A DNA stretch of 7,212 bases from contig JAFAZB010000066.1 in NCBI GenBank assembly GCA_019240015.1, forward strand, positions 1-7,212, given 5' to 3'. Position numbers and translations under genes: made by a program. The stretch's first letter is position 1. Each line of letters opens with the position of its first letter. The notes under the pieces are model-generated. The model searched no databases. It was not told the DNA's origin and was given only the letters and a program-made list of their open reading frames with translations. The DNA comes from Solirubrobacterales bacterium. Its GTDB lineage: Bacteria; Actinomycetota; Thermoleophilia; Solirubrobacterales; Solirubrobacteraceae. This document shows positions 1 through 5,732 of the stretch, one piece after another.

Positions 1-356
1 TGGCCGAGAGCGATCCGCTGCGCGACGAGCCGCCGCTCGATCCACACGAGCTCGACGGAGCCGATGGGGTCCTGACGACGTGTGCGGTCGCGATCGCAGA
101 GACCGGGTCGATCGTGCTCGACGGCTCGGCGGGGATGGGGCGACGAGCGCTCACGCTGGTGCCGGACTACCACCTGTGCGTCGTCAAAGCCAGCCAGCTG
201 GTCGGCTCGGTGCCGGAGGCGATCTCGCTGCTGGAACCGACGCGGCCGCTGACGTTTGTCTCGGGCCCGTCCGCGACGGTCGACATCGAGATGGTGCGCG
301 TGGCGGGTGTTCACGGCCCACGCACGCTCGATGTGATCATCTGCACGGATACTTGA
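1..356 (+). CDS. lutC: LUD-domain protein, LutC/YkgG type (5' truncated by window edge)
   Basis: This is the C-terminal 117 residues of a LutC-like protein; the first full codon is at position 3 and the TGA stop at 354-356. LutC belongs to the LutABC system, a cytoplasmic iron-sulfur/LUD complex that oxidises L-lactate to pyruvate. The sequence shows the typical LUD C-terminal half: a TGSIVLDGSAGMGRRALTLV-like strand and loop, then VPDYHLCVV, and near the end GPSATVDIEMVRV followed by GVHGPRTLDVII, the family's signature ending. The protein ends a few residues after this block, as family members do, so the 3' end looks intact. The LutA and LutB partners, if present, would lie upstream outside the window. 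No gene follows it in the same operon with certainty, because a separate promoter begins at its stop codon. The family call is firm; the lactate role is inferred from family knowledge. Confidence 0.88.
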   Translation, partial: AESDPLRDEPPLDPHELDGADGVLTTCAVAIAETGSIVLDGSAGMGRRALTLVPDYHLCVVKASQLVGSVPEAISLLEPTRPLTFVSGPSATVDIEMVRVAGVHGPRTLDVIICTDT

Positions 357-379
357 CCCCGCAACTACCTCGCTATACT
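353..379 (+). promoter_or_regulatory. Sigma70-type promoter for the VOC dioxygenase gene
   Basis: TTGACC at 353-358 resembles a -35 box and TATACT at 374-379 a -10 box, with a 15-bp spacer that is slightly short. The -35 box overlaps the TGA stop of lutC. Transcription would begin near 385-388 and give a 5' leader of about 25 nt that contains the GGGAG ribosome-binding site. The AT-rich boxes stand out against the GC-rich background. Confidence 0.55.
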
Positions 380-402
380 CGGCAGTATCAACCCTCCACC
401 CC

Positions 403-407
403 GGGAG
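403..407 (+). promoter_or_regulatory. Ribosome-binding site deciding the dioxygenase start
   Basis: GGGAG lies 5 nt before the ATG at 413. It supports this ATG over the start at 80 in the same frame, which would add 111 residues that overlap lutC and have no family resemblance. Confidence 0.6.
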
Positions 408-412
408 TCGCC

Positions 413-1354
413 ATGCGACTAAACGGCCTGCACCACATCACCGCGATCACGGGTGACGCGCGAAGAAATCTGGACTTCTACACCCGCGTGCTCGGTCTGC
501 GGCTGACCGCCAAGACGGTCAACCAGGACGATCCGAGCGTCTACCACCTGTTCTACGGAGACGAGCTCGCTCGACCCGGCGCCGACCTCACGTTCTTCGA
601 ATACCCCGGGGCGACCCCGGGCCGGCCGGGCGCCGGGATGGTCCACCGGATCGTGTGGCGGGTCGCCACGCCCGAGGCGCTCGAGTTCTGGGCGCGACGT
701 CTGTCGAGCGAGGGGTCGGAGGTGGAGCGCTCGCCGAGCTCCGTGGAGTTCGCCGACTTCGAAGGACTGCGTCACGAGCTCGTGGTCAGCGGGGTCACCG
801 ACGAGCCGCTGGTCGCTGAGCATCCGGAGATCCCGAGCGAGCTCGCGCTCCAAGGCTTCGAGGGAGTGCGAGCGTACAGCCACCGCCCGGACCTGACCGC
901 GATGCTGCTCGAGCGCCTGCTCGACGCCGCGCCGCGCTCGGATCAGCTGTGGGAGCTGCGCGGCGCCTCGCGCGGCGGCTGGATCGCGCTCGACCCGCCG
1001 CCGGACGCCCCGGGCCGCCAGAGTGGCGGCTCGGTCCATCACATCGCTTGGTACACGACCGACGCCGAGCAGGGTGCCTGGCTCGAGCGGCTGAACGAGG
1101 CCCGGGTGCCGAACAGCGGCATCATCGATCGCCACTACTTCCACTCGCTGTACTTCCGTGAGCCCGGCGGGGTCCTGTTCGAGCTCGCGACCGAGGAGCC
1201 CGGGTTCACCATCGACGGGCCGGTGGAGGAGCTCGGGCGGCGGATCATCCTGCCGCCCTGGCTCGAGCCACGGCGCCACGATGTCGAAGCCCGCTTGACG
1301 CCGCTGCCCGACCCGCGCGCCGACTGGGAGCCGTCCACCCCGCTCGAGCGCTAG
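413..1354 (+). CDS. VOC-superfamily ring-cleaving dioxygenase (MhqO/YkcA/PcpA-like)
   Basis: A 313-aa protein with two vicinal-oxygen-chelate modules. The first opens with GLHHITAITGD and continues with NLDFYTRVLGLRL and KTVNQDDPSVYHLFYGD, the hallmark of the MhqO/YkcA/PcpA group of putative Fe(II) extradiol (hydroquinone-type) dioxygenases. The second module opens with SVHHIAWYT near residue 209. Likely metal ligands, by analogy with PcpA, are a His of the H7/H8 pair, a His of H209/H210, and E257 in the GGVLFELAT block. All three positions are present, so the enzyme should be active. The C-terminus has the usual PPWLEPRR segment before the end. Length fits the family (about 310-320 aa). Start chosen on the GGGAG site and on the family N-terminus. 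It is cytoplasmic, and its natural substrate (a hydroquinone or catechol) cannot be read from sequence. It has its own promoter at 353-379 and converges on the minus-strand gene ending at 1530. Confidence 0.9.
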   Translation: MRLNGLHHITAITGDARRNLDFYTRVLGLRLTAKTVNQDDPSVYHLFYGDELARPGADLTFFEYPGATPGRPGAGMVHRIVWRVATPEALEFWARRLSSEGSEVERSPSSVEFADFEGLRHELVVSGVTDEPLVAEHPEIPSELALQGFEGVRAYSHRPDLTAMLLERLLDAAPRSDQLWELRGASRGGWIALDPPPDAPGRQSGGSVHHIAWYTTDAEQGAWLERLNEARVPNSGIIDRHYFHSLYFREPGGVLFELATEEPGFTIDGPVEELGRRIILPPWLEPRRHDVEARLTPLPDPRADWEPSTPLER

Positions 1355-1422
1355 GCGCGCGCGCGCGCCCGCGCGCGGCGGGCGCCCGGCGCGGCGCGCC
1401 CGGCGCGTCGGCGCGGCGCGGC
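1355..1422. repeat. Almost pure G/C low-complexity tract with alternating GC run
   Basis: Directly after the dioxygenase stop, 68 bases contain a single A/T base (T at 1408). Positions 1355-1368 are seven GC dinucleotides in a row, a sequence able to adopt Z-DNA or self-paired hairpins. The rest is made of GGCGCGGC-like blocks. No gene is visible in it. Confidence 0.8.
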
Positions 1423-1465
1423 GCGATGGAGATTTCTCAGGTATAGACCGAGAAATCTCCATCGC
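1423..1465. terminator. Perfect 16-bp inverted repeat, candidate bidirectional terminator
   Basis: The left arm gcgatggagatttctc (1423-1438) is the exact reverse complement of 1450-1465. The 11-nt centre can add three more pairs (GGT 1440-1442 with ACC 1447-1449) around an ATAG tetraloop, leaving A1439 bulged. It lies between two convergent genes, the usual place for a shared terminator. There is no T-tract on either side, so it is not a textbook intrinsic terminator; a dispersed palindromic repeat or a protein-binding site are alternatives. The hairpin itself is certain and its role is inferred. Confidence 0.6.
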
Positions 1466-1502
1466 CGCCCGCCGCTCGCAGCCATCGCCGCCCGCCGCTC
1501 GC
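1459..1502. repeat. 21-bp direct repeat, two copies
   Basis: The 21 bases at 1459-1479 recur exactly at 1482-1502, 23 bp apart with two bases (AG) between the copies. Each copy starts with ccatcgccg and is C-rich. The first copy overlaps the right arm of the 16-bp hairpin. This could be a recent slippage duplication; no function is visible. Confidence 0.75.
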
Positions 1503-1529
1503 CGCCCGCCCCAGCCGCGCCGCGCCGCG

Positions 1530-1829
1530 CTAGGGCTCGACTTCCTCGATCACCTCGTACACGCCGGCGAGGTGTTCGTTCTCGACGAACGCCGACATCG
1601 CGTCGACGCGTTCGTTCTCGCGTGAGTCGGAGTCGCCTCGCCACTGGCGATACTCCTGCTCGCTCATCTCGAACAGCCCGAACGAGATCACCTCGTCCTC
1701 GTCCCGGATGTTCCGCGCGTGGTAGGCGCGCTGAAATCCCGGCGGGGGATTGGTGCCTGGATCCCAGGCCCGCCGAAACTGCTCCCAGGCGCCCGGCTTC
1801 AGCCGCCTGGCGCTCAACATCACGATCAT
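1530..1829 (-). CDS. Small ABM-like (ferredoxin-fold alpha+beta) protein, 99 aa
   Basis: A 99-residue protein starting MIVMLSARRLKPGAWEQFRRAW and ending in EVIEEVEP. The opening beta strand, the KPG turn, the amphipathic helix, the PPGFQRAYHARN strand, the EVISFGLFEMSEQEY segment and a C-terminal strand after FVENEHLAGVYEVIEE fit the layout of small dimeric ABM (antibiotic biosynthesis monooxygenase) or related stress-responsive barrel proteins. Such proteins act as cofactor-free monooxygenases, haem-degrading enzymes or ligand binders, so the activity here is unknown. The ATG at 1827-1829 is preceded by a strong GGAGGGAG site at 1833-1840, which decides the start; the same frame stays open upstream to 1964 but that extension is Arg-rich and unlike the family. 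No partner gene lies on the same strand nearby. The fold assignment is moderate and the existence of the gene is well supported. Confidence 0.75.
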   Translation of the reverse strand: MIVMLSARRLKPGAWEQFRRAWDPGTNPPPGFQRAYHARNIRDEDEVISFGLFEMSEQEYRQWRGDSDSRENERVDAMSAFVENEHLAGVYEVIEEVEP

Positions 1830-1832
1830 CTG

Positions 1833-1840
1833 CTCCCTCC
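1833..1840 (-). promoter_or_regulatory. Strong Shine-Dalgarno site for the 99-aa gene
   Basis: On the minus strand GGAGGGAG lies 3 nt before the ATG at 1829. It rules against the longer reading from 1964. Confidence 0.65.
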
Positions 1841-1877
1841 TTCGCGCTCGACTGCGTGTTGCGGGCAGTCTCCACGA

Positions 1878-2081
1878 TCGGCGACGGCGCTGCCCAGGGA
1901 TTTCGCTAGTGCCGGGGTCGCCGGCGGCAAGCTCGCGCTGTGGCGCTCGCTCACCGAGCTCCAAGCGGAGCGACCCGAGCTGGCCGAGATCGACCTGCCA
2001 AGACTGATCGGGCGCGCCGAGCTACAGCTCTCGCGGCTCGAGGCGCAGCGTCGCCGCGCGGTCGCGCAAGCGTTTGGCTGA
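1878..2081 (+). pseudogene. Start-less coding-like remnant with helical C-terminus
   Basis: The plus-strand frame ending in TGA at 2079-2081 reads ...LALWRSLTELQAERPELAEI and then DLPRLIGRAELQLSRLEAQR to a QAFG end. From about 1911 it has the strong third-position G/C bias of the real genes and a plausible helical, Leu/Glu/Arg-rich pattern. There is no ATG, GTG or TTG in this frame between 1722 and the coding-like part; the only ATG, at 1719, lies inside the opposite-strand 99-aa gene. It is either the 3' remnant of a decayed gene, a gene with a CTG start (one at 1890), or an accident of composition. I do not recognise the family. The rest of 1830-2097 holds only the leader of the 99-aa gene. 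Confidence 0.3.
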
Positions 2082-2097
2082 CCTCGCCAGCCGCTGA

Positions 2098-2382
2098 TCA
2101 GCGCCGCTGGGCTCGCCGTCGCGGAGCCGGCTTTCGCTTCCGGCGCACCCGTCGTTCCGCGATCACGGTGGCGAGCACCAGTGCGGCCACCGGGAGCTCG
2201 AGGATCGCGACGACGCCAAGCCCGGCCGACATCGTCAGGGCGATGATCGCGAGCACCACCGCGACGGCGGCGTCGGTCAGGAAATCGCGGCGCAGGCGGC
2301 GGAGATGCTGCTGGCGGCGGCGACGCGCGATGCGACCCGCCCGCGCCTGCGATCGAGATCGGCGGCCGGCGCTCGCCGGCAC
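2098..2382 (-). CDS. Small Arg-rich membrane protein with two transmembrane helices
   Basis: From GTG at 2382 this reads 94 aa. Residues 7-32 are very basic (several RRRR-type clusters), followed by a hydrophobic hairpin: helix 1 about 36-52 (starting TDAAVAVVLAIIALTMS) and helix 2 about 57-75 (VVAILELPVAALVLATVIA) with E62 and P64 inside, then a basic tail RRVRRKRK to the end. The arrangement predicts both termini in the cytoplasm by the positive-inside rule. I do not recognise a family or function. The start is uncertain: the frame is open to ATG 2601, and residues encoded by about 2383-2480 (including SQPARRYQQPLPPPARA) still look coding by third-base G/C, but ATG 2601 overlaps the ATG of the divergent gene and neither candidate has a good ribosome-binding site. 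The stop, TGA at 2100-2098, is firm. Confidence 0.5.
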   Translation of the reverse strand: MPASAGRRSRSQARAGRIARRRRQQHLRRLRRDFLTDAAVAVVLAIIALTMSAGLGVVAILELPVAALVLATVIAERRVRRKRKPAPRRRAQRR

Positions 2383-2511
2383 GGCCCGCGCTGGCGGCGG
2401 GAGCGGCTGCTGGTATCGACGGGCCGGCTGGCTCAGCTCGCACTCCCAACGGGACGGGATTGGGGCGGTTCTCTCCTTCGCCGCCCGCTCCCGATCGCCT
2501 CCGCGCAGCGT

Positions 2512-2525
2512 TGAGATTTCTCTCA
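2512..2525. promoter_or_regulatory. Palindrome TGAGA-TTTC-TCTCA, candidate operator
   Basis: TGAGA (2512-2516) and TCTCA (2521-2525) are perfect inverted repeats around TTTC. The site is an AT-richer island lying between the divergent small membrane protein and the NAGPA-like gene, 75 bp before the latter's ATG. It shares the 10-mer GAGATTTCTC with the hairpin at 1429-1438. TTGAGA at 2511-2516 could also serve as a -35 box, but no convincing -10 follows. The rest of 2383-2599 shows no other clear signal. Confidence 0.35.
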
Positions 2526-2599
2526 GCCTGGCCGCGCCGGCCGGCAGGAGAGGCCCGCCGCCCCGCGAAACGGGTTCCGAACGCCTCGATGGACGCACC

Positions 2600-3739
2600 A
2601 TGCACGCTCACGCCACGCCCCTTCGCCGCCCGCTGCGCTCGGCGCTCCCGCCGCGCCTGAGCCCCTGGCGACGGGCGCGGCGAATCGTGGCGATCGCACT
2701 GTGCCTGTGTGCGATTCCGATCGCCGTCTCTTATCTGACCACGGTCACGGGCGCGTCCAACTCGAGCTTCGTGATCCGATCCTTCGAGTGGCTCCGCGAC
2801 CACGGCGCGGCTCGCATCGCCTCGCAAGTCGAGGGGATCTACTACTCGCTCAGCGCACCGTCGACGGGAGGACCGGCGCTGCGCAGCCTGCCGCTCGCCC
2901 GTCGTGTCGGCGAGCCCACCGCGGTCCATCCGCCGGACATCGCGCCCGTGATCTCGCCGCCGCTGCCCGGGGAGGGCACATGGGTGCCGACGGAAAGCTG
3001 GACCGGGGGCGCGGCCCCCGTCCAGATCGCCCAGTTCCGCAGCGATCCCAGCTACCCGCAGATGGTCGCCGGGGTCGCGTGGATCGATACCGCACGCACC
3101 ACGATCTCGCTCTACCCCGGGCGCCTCGAGCCTTCGGCACCCGTCCCCCGCGGAGCGATGGAGGTGCAGCCGGGCTCCCGTTCGCGCCTGCTGGCCACCT
3201 TCAACAGCGCCTTCAAGCTCAGCGATTCGGGAGGCGGAGTTGCGCTCGACGGGGTCACGTACGCGCCGCTCCAACCTGGCCTCGCGACGCTGGTGAGCTA
3301 CCGCGACGGCCGGGTCGACGTGCAGGGCTGGGCCGGCGGCAGTCAGGCGCCGCCCGAGGTCGACTTCGCGCGCCAGAACCTGCCGTTGATCGTGCAGGAC
3401 GGCCAGCCGAATCCGAATCTCAGCGACGGGCCGCAGTGGGGAGCGACGCTCGGGAACGCGGTCCGCGTGTGGCGCTCGGGAATCGGCGTCGATGCCCACG
3501 GCAATCTGATCTACGCGGCCGCCAACGACCAGACCGTCGGCTCGCTCGCGGAGATCCTGATCCGGGCGGGCGCGGTGCGGGCGATGGAGCTCGACATCAA
3601 CTCCTACTGGGTGACGTTCATCAGCTACGGCCAACCAGGCGGCCAGGCGCCCAGCAGCCTGCTGCCGGGAATGACCCGCGGGCCGGAGCGCTACCTGAGT
3701 CCGGACGACCGTGATTTCTTCGCGGTCTTTCTGCGCTGA
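2600..3739 (+). CDS. Membrane-anchored phosphodiester glycosidase-family (NAGPA/DUF2233) protein
   Basis: A 379-aa protein. Residues 1-28 are basic, residues 29-49 form a hydrophobic segment (starting IVAIALCLCAIPIAV) that can act as a signal anchor, and the rest should lie outside the membrane. The catalytic-domain-like part runs from about residue 135 to the end: WTGGAAPVQIAQFRSDPSYP, then VAWIDTARTTISLYPG, LATFNSAFKL (F201-K206), VALDGVTYAPL (D217), LPLIVQDGQPNPN (D267), RSGIGVDAHGNLIYAA (R292-D298), and AMELDINSYWVTF (D332). Members remove sugars from phosphodiester-linked glycans; the human relative is the mannose-6-phosphate uncovering enzyme. The usual LDGGGSS-like motif reads ELDINSYW here, so the aspartate is kept but the glycines are lost; substrate and activity are therefore uncertain. 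Upstream of ATG 2600 the site is weak, and the same frame stays open to 1940 but lacks coding character. The ureohydrolase follows 8 bp later, probably in one operon. Confidence 0.82.
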   Translation: MHAHATPLRRPLRSALPPRLSPWRRARRIVAIALCLCAIPIAVSYLTTVTGASNSSFVIRSFEWLRDHGAARIASQVEGIYYSLSAPSTGGPALRSLPLARRVGEPTAVHPPDIAPVISPPLPGEGTWVPTESWTGGAAPVQIAQFRSDPSYPQMVAGVAWIDTARTTISLYPGRLEPSAPVPRGAMEVQPGSRSRLLATFNSAFKLSDSGGGVALDGVTYAPLQPGLATLVSYRDGRVDVQGWAGGSQAPPEVDFARQNLPLIVQDGQPNPNLSDGPQWGATLGNAVRVWRSGIGVDAHGNLIYAAANDQTVGSLAEILIRAGAVRAMELDINSYWVTFISYGQPGGQAPSSLLPGMTRGPERYLSPDDRDFFAVFLR

Positions 3740-3742
3740 GGG
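3738..3742 (+). promoter_or_regulatory. Ribosome-binding site overlapping the upstream stop codon
   Basis: GAGGG overlaps the TGA stop (3737-3739) of the NAGPA-like gene and lies 5 nt before the GTG at 3748. This supports the GTG start and suggests translational coupling of the two genes. Confidence 0.55.
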
Positions 3743-3747
3743 CCGAC

Positions 3748-4710
3748 GTGATCGATCCACTGGAGCGCTGGCAGCGGTACGGGGAGAAGCCCGACTACGC
3801 GGGCCTGCTCACCTTCTCCGGAGTTAGCTACACCGAGGACCCGGCTGAGCTCGCGGGAGCCGACGTCGTGATCGTCGGAGCCCCCACCGATGACCTCGTC
3901 TCCGACCGCCCGGGCGCCCGGTTCGCCCCGCGCGCGATCCGCGCCGCGAGCTGCCCACCGGGTCCGCATCTGGAGGCCAGGATCGACGGGATCGGGGAGC
4001 TGCGGGTGGTCGACTTCGGAGACGCGGCGGTCGTGCCCGCCGATCCGCTGCGGACGCACGATGCGATCGAGGAGACCGTGGCGCTGGTCCTCGAGCGCGG
4101 CGCGATCCCGATCGTGCTGGGAGGCGACCACGGGATCGCCGAGCCCGACATCCGCGCCTGCGCTCGCCGGCACGGCCCGGTCGGGCTGATCCATTTCGAC
4201 GCCCATACCGACACCGGGACGGAGGTGTTCGGCGCCAGCCGGTCGCACGGGACGCCCATGTACCGGCTGGTCCGCGATGGCCACGTTGCGCCGCGCCGCT
4301 ACGTCCAGCTCGGCCTGCGCGGCTACTGGCCGGGCGAGCGGGAGTTCGCCTGGCAGGCCCAGCAGGGCATCACCAGCATCTTCATGCACGAGGTCAGAGA
4401 CCGGGGGATCCGCGCGGTCACCGGCGGCGCGATCGAGGTGGCGGGCGCCGGACCCGTGTTCGTGTCGATCGACATCGACGCGCTCGACCCGGGGTTCGCC
4501 CCCGGCACCGGGACGCCGGAGCCAGGGGGCATGACCAGCGCAGATCTGCTGTGGGCGGTGCGGGAAATCGCCTCCCGGGTGGAGCTGGTCGGGGCTGAGG
4601 TGGTCGAGGTGATCCCGACCGCGGTCGGGTCCGCCGACATCACCGCGCTGGTCGCCGACCGGATCGTGCGCGAGCTGATCACGGGCCTGGCGCTCCGGCG
4701 CCGGGGGTGA
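3748..4710 (+). CDS. Ureohydrolase (agmatinase/arginase family)
   Basis: A 320-aa protein, the normal length for the family. These Mn-dependent cytoplasmic enzymes hydrolyse a guanidino group to urea and an amine, such as agmatine to putrescine. Motifs in order: VIVGAPTDDLVSDRPGARFA with PRAIR (the substrate-loop region near 45-70), LGGDHGI with H128, IHFDAHTDT with D151, H153 and D155, and VSIDIDALDPGFAPGTGTPE with D242 and D244. All six expected metal ligands are present, so the enzyme should be active. Agmatinase is the likeliest label, but guanidinobutyrase, formiminoglutamase-like or other guanidino substrates cannot be excluded from sequence. The GTG start is fixed by the GAGGG site and by the family-like N-terminus. 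It lies 8 bp after the NAGPA-like gene; no functional link between them is obvious. No polyamine biosynthesis gene (for example arginine decarboxylase) is in the window. Confidence 0.9.
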   Translation: MIDPLERWQRYGEKPDYAGLLTFSGVSYTEDPAELAGADVVIVGAPTDDLVSDRPGARFAPRAIRAASCPPGPHLEARIDGIGELRVVDFGDAAVVPADPLRTHDAIEETVALVLERGAIPIVLGGDHGIAEPDIRACARRHGPVGLIHFDAHTDTGTEVFGASRSHGTPMYRLVRDGHVAPRRYVQLGLRGYWPGEREFAWQAQQGITSIFMHEVRDRGIRAVTGGAIEVAGAGPVFVSIDIDALDPGFAPGTGTPEPGGMTSADLLWAVREIASRVELVGAEVVEVIPTAVGSADITALVADRIVRELITGLALRRRG

Positions 4711-4778
4711 GCCGCCCCCGAGCCATCCAGCCCGCGAGCCGGCTATCCCGCCGCTGATCCCGGCATGATGGAGCGGCG
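4711..4778 (+). other. Short intergenic gap before the alpha/beta hydrolase
   Basis: This 68-bp gap has a GGAG at 4770-4773, 5 nt before the ATG at 4779, a good ribosome-binding site. TATCCC at 4743-4748 is a possible -10 box without a clear -35. I see no terminator hairpin with a T-tract, so read-through from the ureohydrolase is possible. Confidence 0.4.
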
Positions 4779-5732
4779 ATGGCGGCTCCCAGCGACCCCG
4801 ACCGTGTGCCCGTGAGCTCCTCGGGCGAGCATTTCGTGCGGCTGGGGCAGATCAAGCTGTGCTACGAGACCTTCGGGAGCGAGGACGCACCCCCGCTGCT
4901 GCTGGTGATGGGGCTCGGCTCGCAGATGGTGCTGTGGCACGACGAGCTATGTGAGCAGCTCGCCGAGCGTGGCTTCTGGGCGATCCGGTTCGACAACCGC
5001 GATGTTGGCCGCTCTTCGATCCTGCGGGATGCCCCGATCCCCAGCCAGCGGCAGCTGATCTTGCGTGACCCGCGTGGCGCGTCGTACTCGCTGGAGCAGA
5101 TGGCCGACGACACGGCGGGCTTGCTCGACCAGCTCGAGGTACGCCAGGCCCACGTGGTGGGCGCATCGATGGGAGGCATGATCGCCCAGTGGCTCGCGAT
5201 CCGCCACCCCGAGCGGGTCTCCTCGCTGGTCTCGATCATGTCGAGCACCGGCAGCCGGAAAGCCGGCCAGACGCATCCGCGTCTCTACCTGCGCATGCTG
5301 CGGCGGCCGCGCATGGATCGCGAGGGCTACATCGAGGACTTCGTCGCCACCTTCAAGGCGATCGGCTCGCGACGCTACCCCGGGGATCCGGAGGAGACCA
5401 GGGCGCTGGCGGCGCGCTGCTTCGAGCGCGGGCTGCATCCCGCGGGCTCGGCCAGGCAGCTCGCGGCGGTGCTCACCGCTTCGGATCGCACCCCGCTGCT
5501 GAGGCAGCTCGACGTGCCCACGACCGTCATCCACGGCGACGCCGACCCGCTCGTGATGCCGTCGGGGGGGCGGGCGACGGCCGAGGCGATCCCGGGCGCC
5601 AGGCTGGCGATCATCCCGGGGATGGGTCACGGGATGCCCCGGGTGCTGTGGCCGAGGATCGTGCAGGAGATCGTGGACACGGCCGCGAGAGCAGGTTGGA
5701 CACCGGCCACGACCGCCGCGCGGAGCGGTTAA
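4779..5732 (+). CDS. Alpha/beta hydrolase (RdmC/aclacinomycin-methylesterase-like)
   Basis: A 317-aa alpha/beta-hydrolase-fold protein. Visible landmarks are the PPLLLVMGLGSQMVLW oxyanion-hole strand (about 38-53), FDNRDVGRSS (about 72-81, typical of the RdmC-like group), the nucleophile elbow VVGASMGGM with S130, the acid in VIHGDADPLVMP (D256, with D254 nearby) and the catalytic histidine in GMGHGMP (H284). The cap region lies between about 155 and 230. The triad is complete, so an active esterase or hydrolase is expected; the substrate is not predictable. No signal peptide is seen, so it should be cytoplasmic. The first 18 residues and last 12 are poorly conserved-looking tails. ATG 4779 is supported by GGAG 5 nt upstream; ATGs at 4765 and 4768 are out of frame. 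It may be co-transcribed with the ureohydrolase 68 bp upstream and converges on the oxidoreductase gene 23 bp away. Confidence 0.88.
   Translation: MAAPSDPDRVPVSSSGEHFVRLGQIKLCYETFGSEDAPPLLLVMGLGSQMVLWHDELCEQLAERGFWAIRFDNRDVGRSSILRDAPIPSQRQLILRDPRGASYSLEQMADDTAGLLDQLEVRQAHVVGASMGGMIAQWLAIRHPERVSSLVSIMSSTGSRKAGQTHPRLYLRMLRRPRMDREGYIEDFVATFKAIGSRRYPGDPEETRALAARCFERGLHPAGSARQLAAVLTASDRTPLLRQLDVPTTVIHGDADPLVMPSGGRATAEAIPGARLAIIPGMGHGMPRVLWPRIVQEIVDTAARAGWTPATTAARSG

Larger units (their letters stand above)
1409..1527. repeat. Outer 14-bp inverted repeat enclosing the hairpin
   Basis: Bases 1409-1422 (cggcgcggcgcggc) are the reverse complement of 1514-1527. Together with the inner hairpin at 1423-1465, which starts at the very next base, this gives a nested or branched structure spanning nearly the whole gap between the convergent genes. 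The arms are low-complexity GGC/GCC runs, so chance pairing is more likely here than for the inner stem. Confidence 0.5.

Noticed and set aside
80..412. N-terminal extension of the dioxygenase
   Set aside because: It overlaps lutC in another frame; the family N-terminus and the GGGAG site place the start at 413.
419..1462. Minus-strand open frame of 347 codons
   Set aside because: It lies opposite the clearly recognisable VOC dioxygenase and has no family likeness.
1459..1502. CRISPR-like array
   Set aside because: There are only two copies with a 2-bp gap and no spacer-sized interval.
2701..3714. Plus-strand frame of 337 codons inside the NAGPA-like gene
   Set aside because: It is an out-of-frame shadow, Arg/Ala-rich, with no motifs.
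1826..3760. Minus-strand open frame of 644 codons
   Set aside because: It is antisense to the NAGPA-like gene and other genes, is Arg/Ala-rich without domains, and exists because stop codons are rare in GC-rich DNA.
4765..4770. Upstream ATGs at 4765 and 4768 for the alpha/beta hydrolase
   Set aside because: Both are out of frame with the hydrolase; the GGAG at 4770-4773 serves the ATG at 4779.
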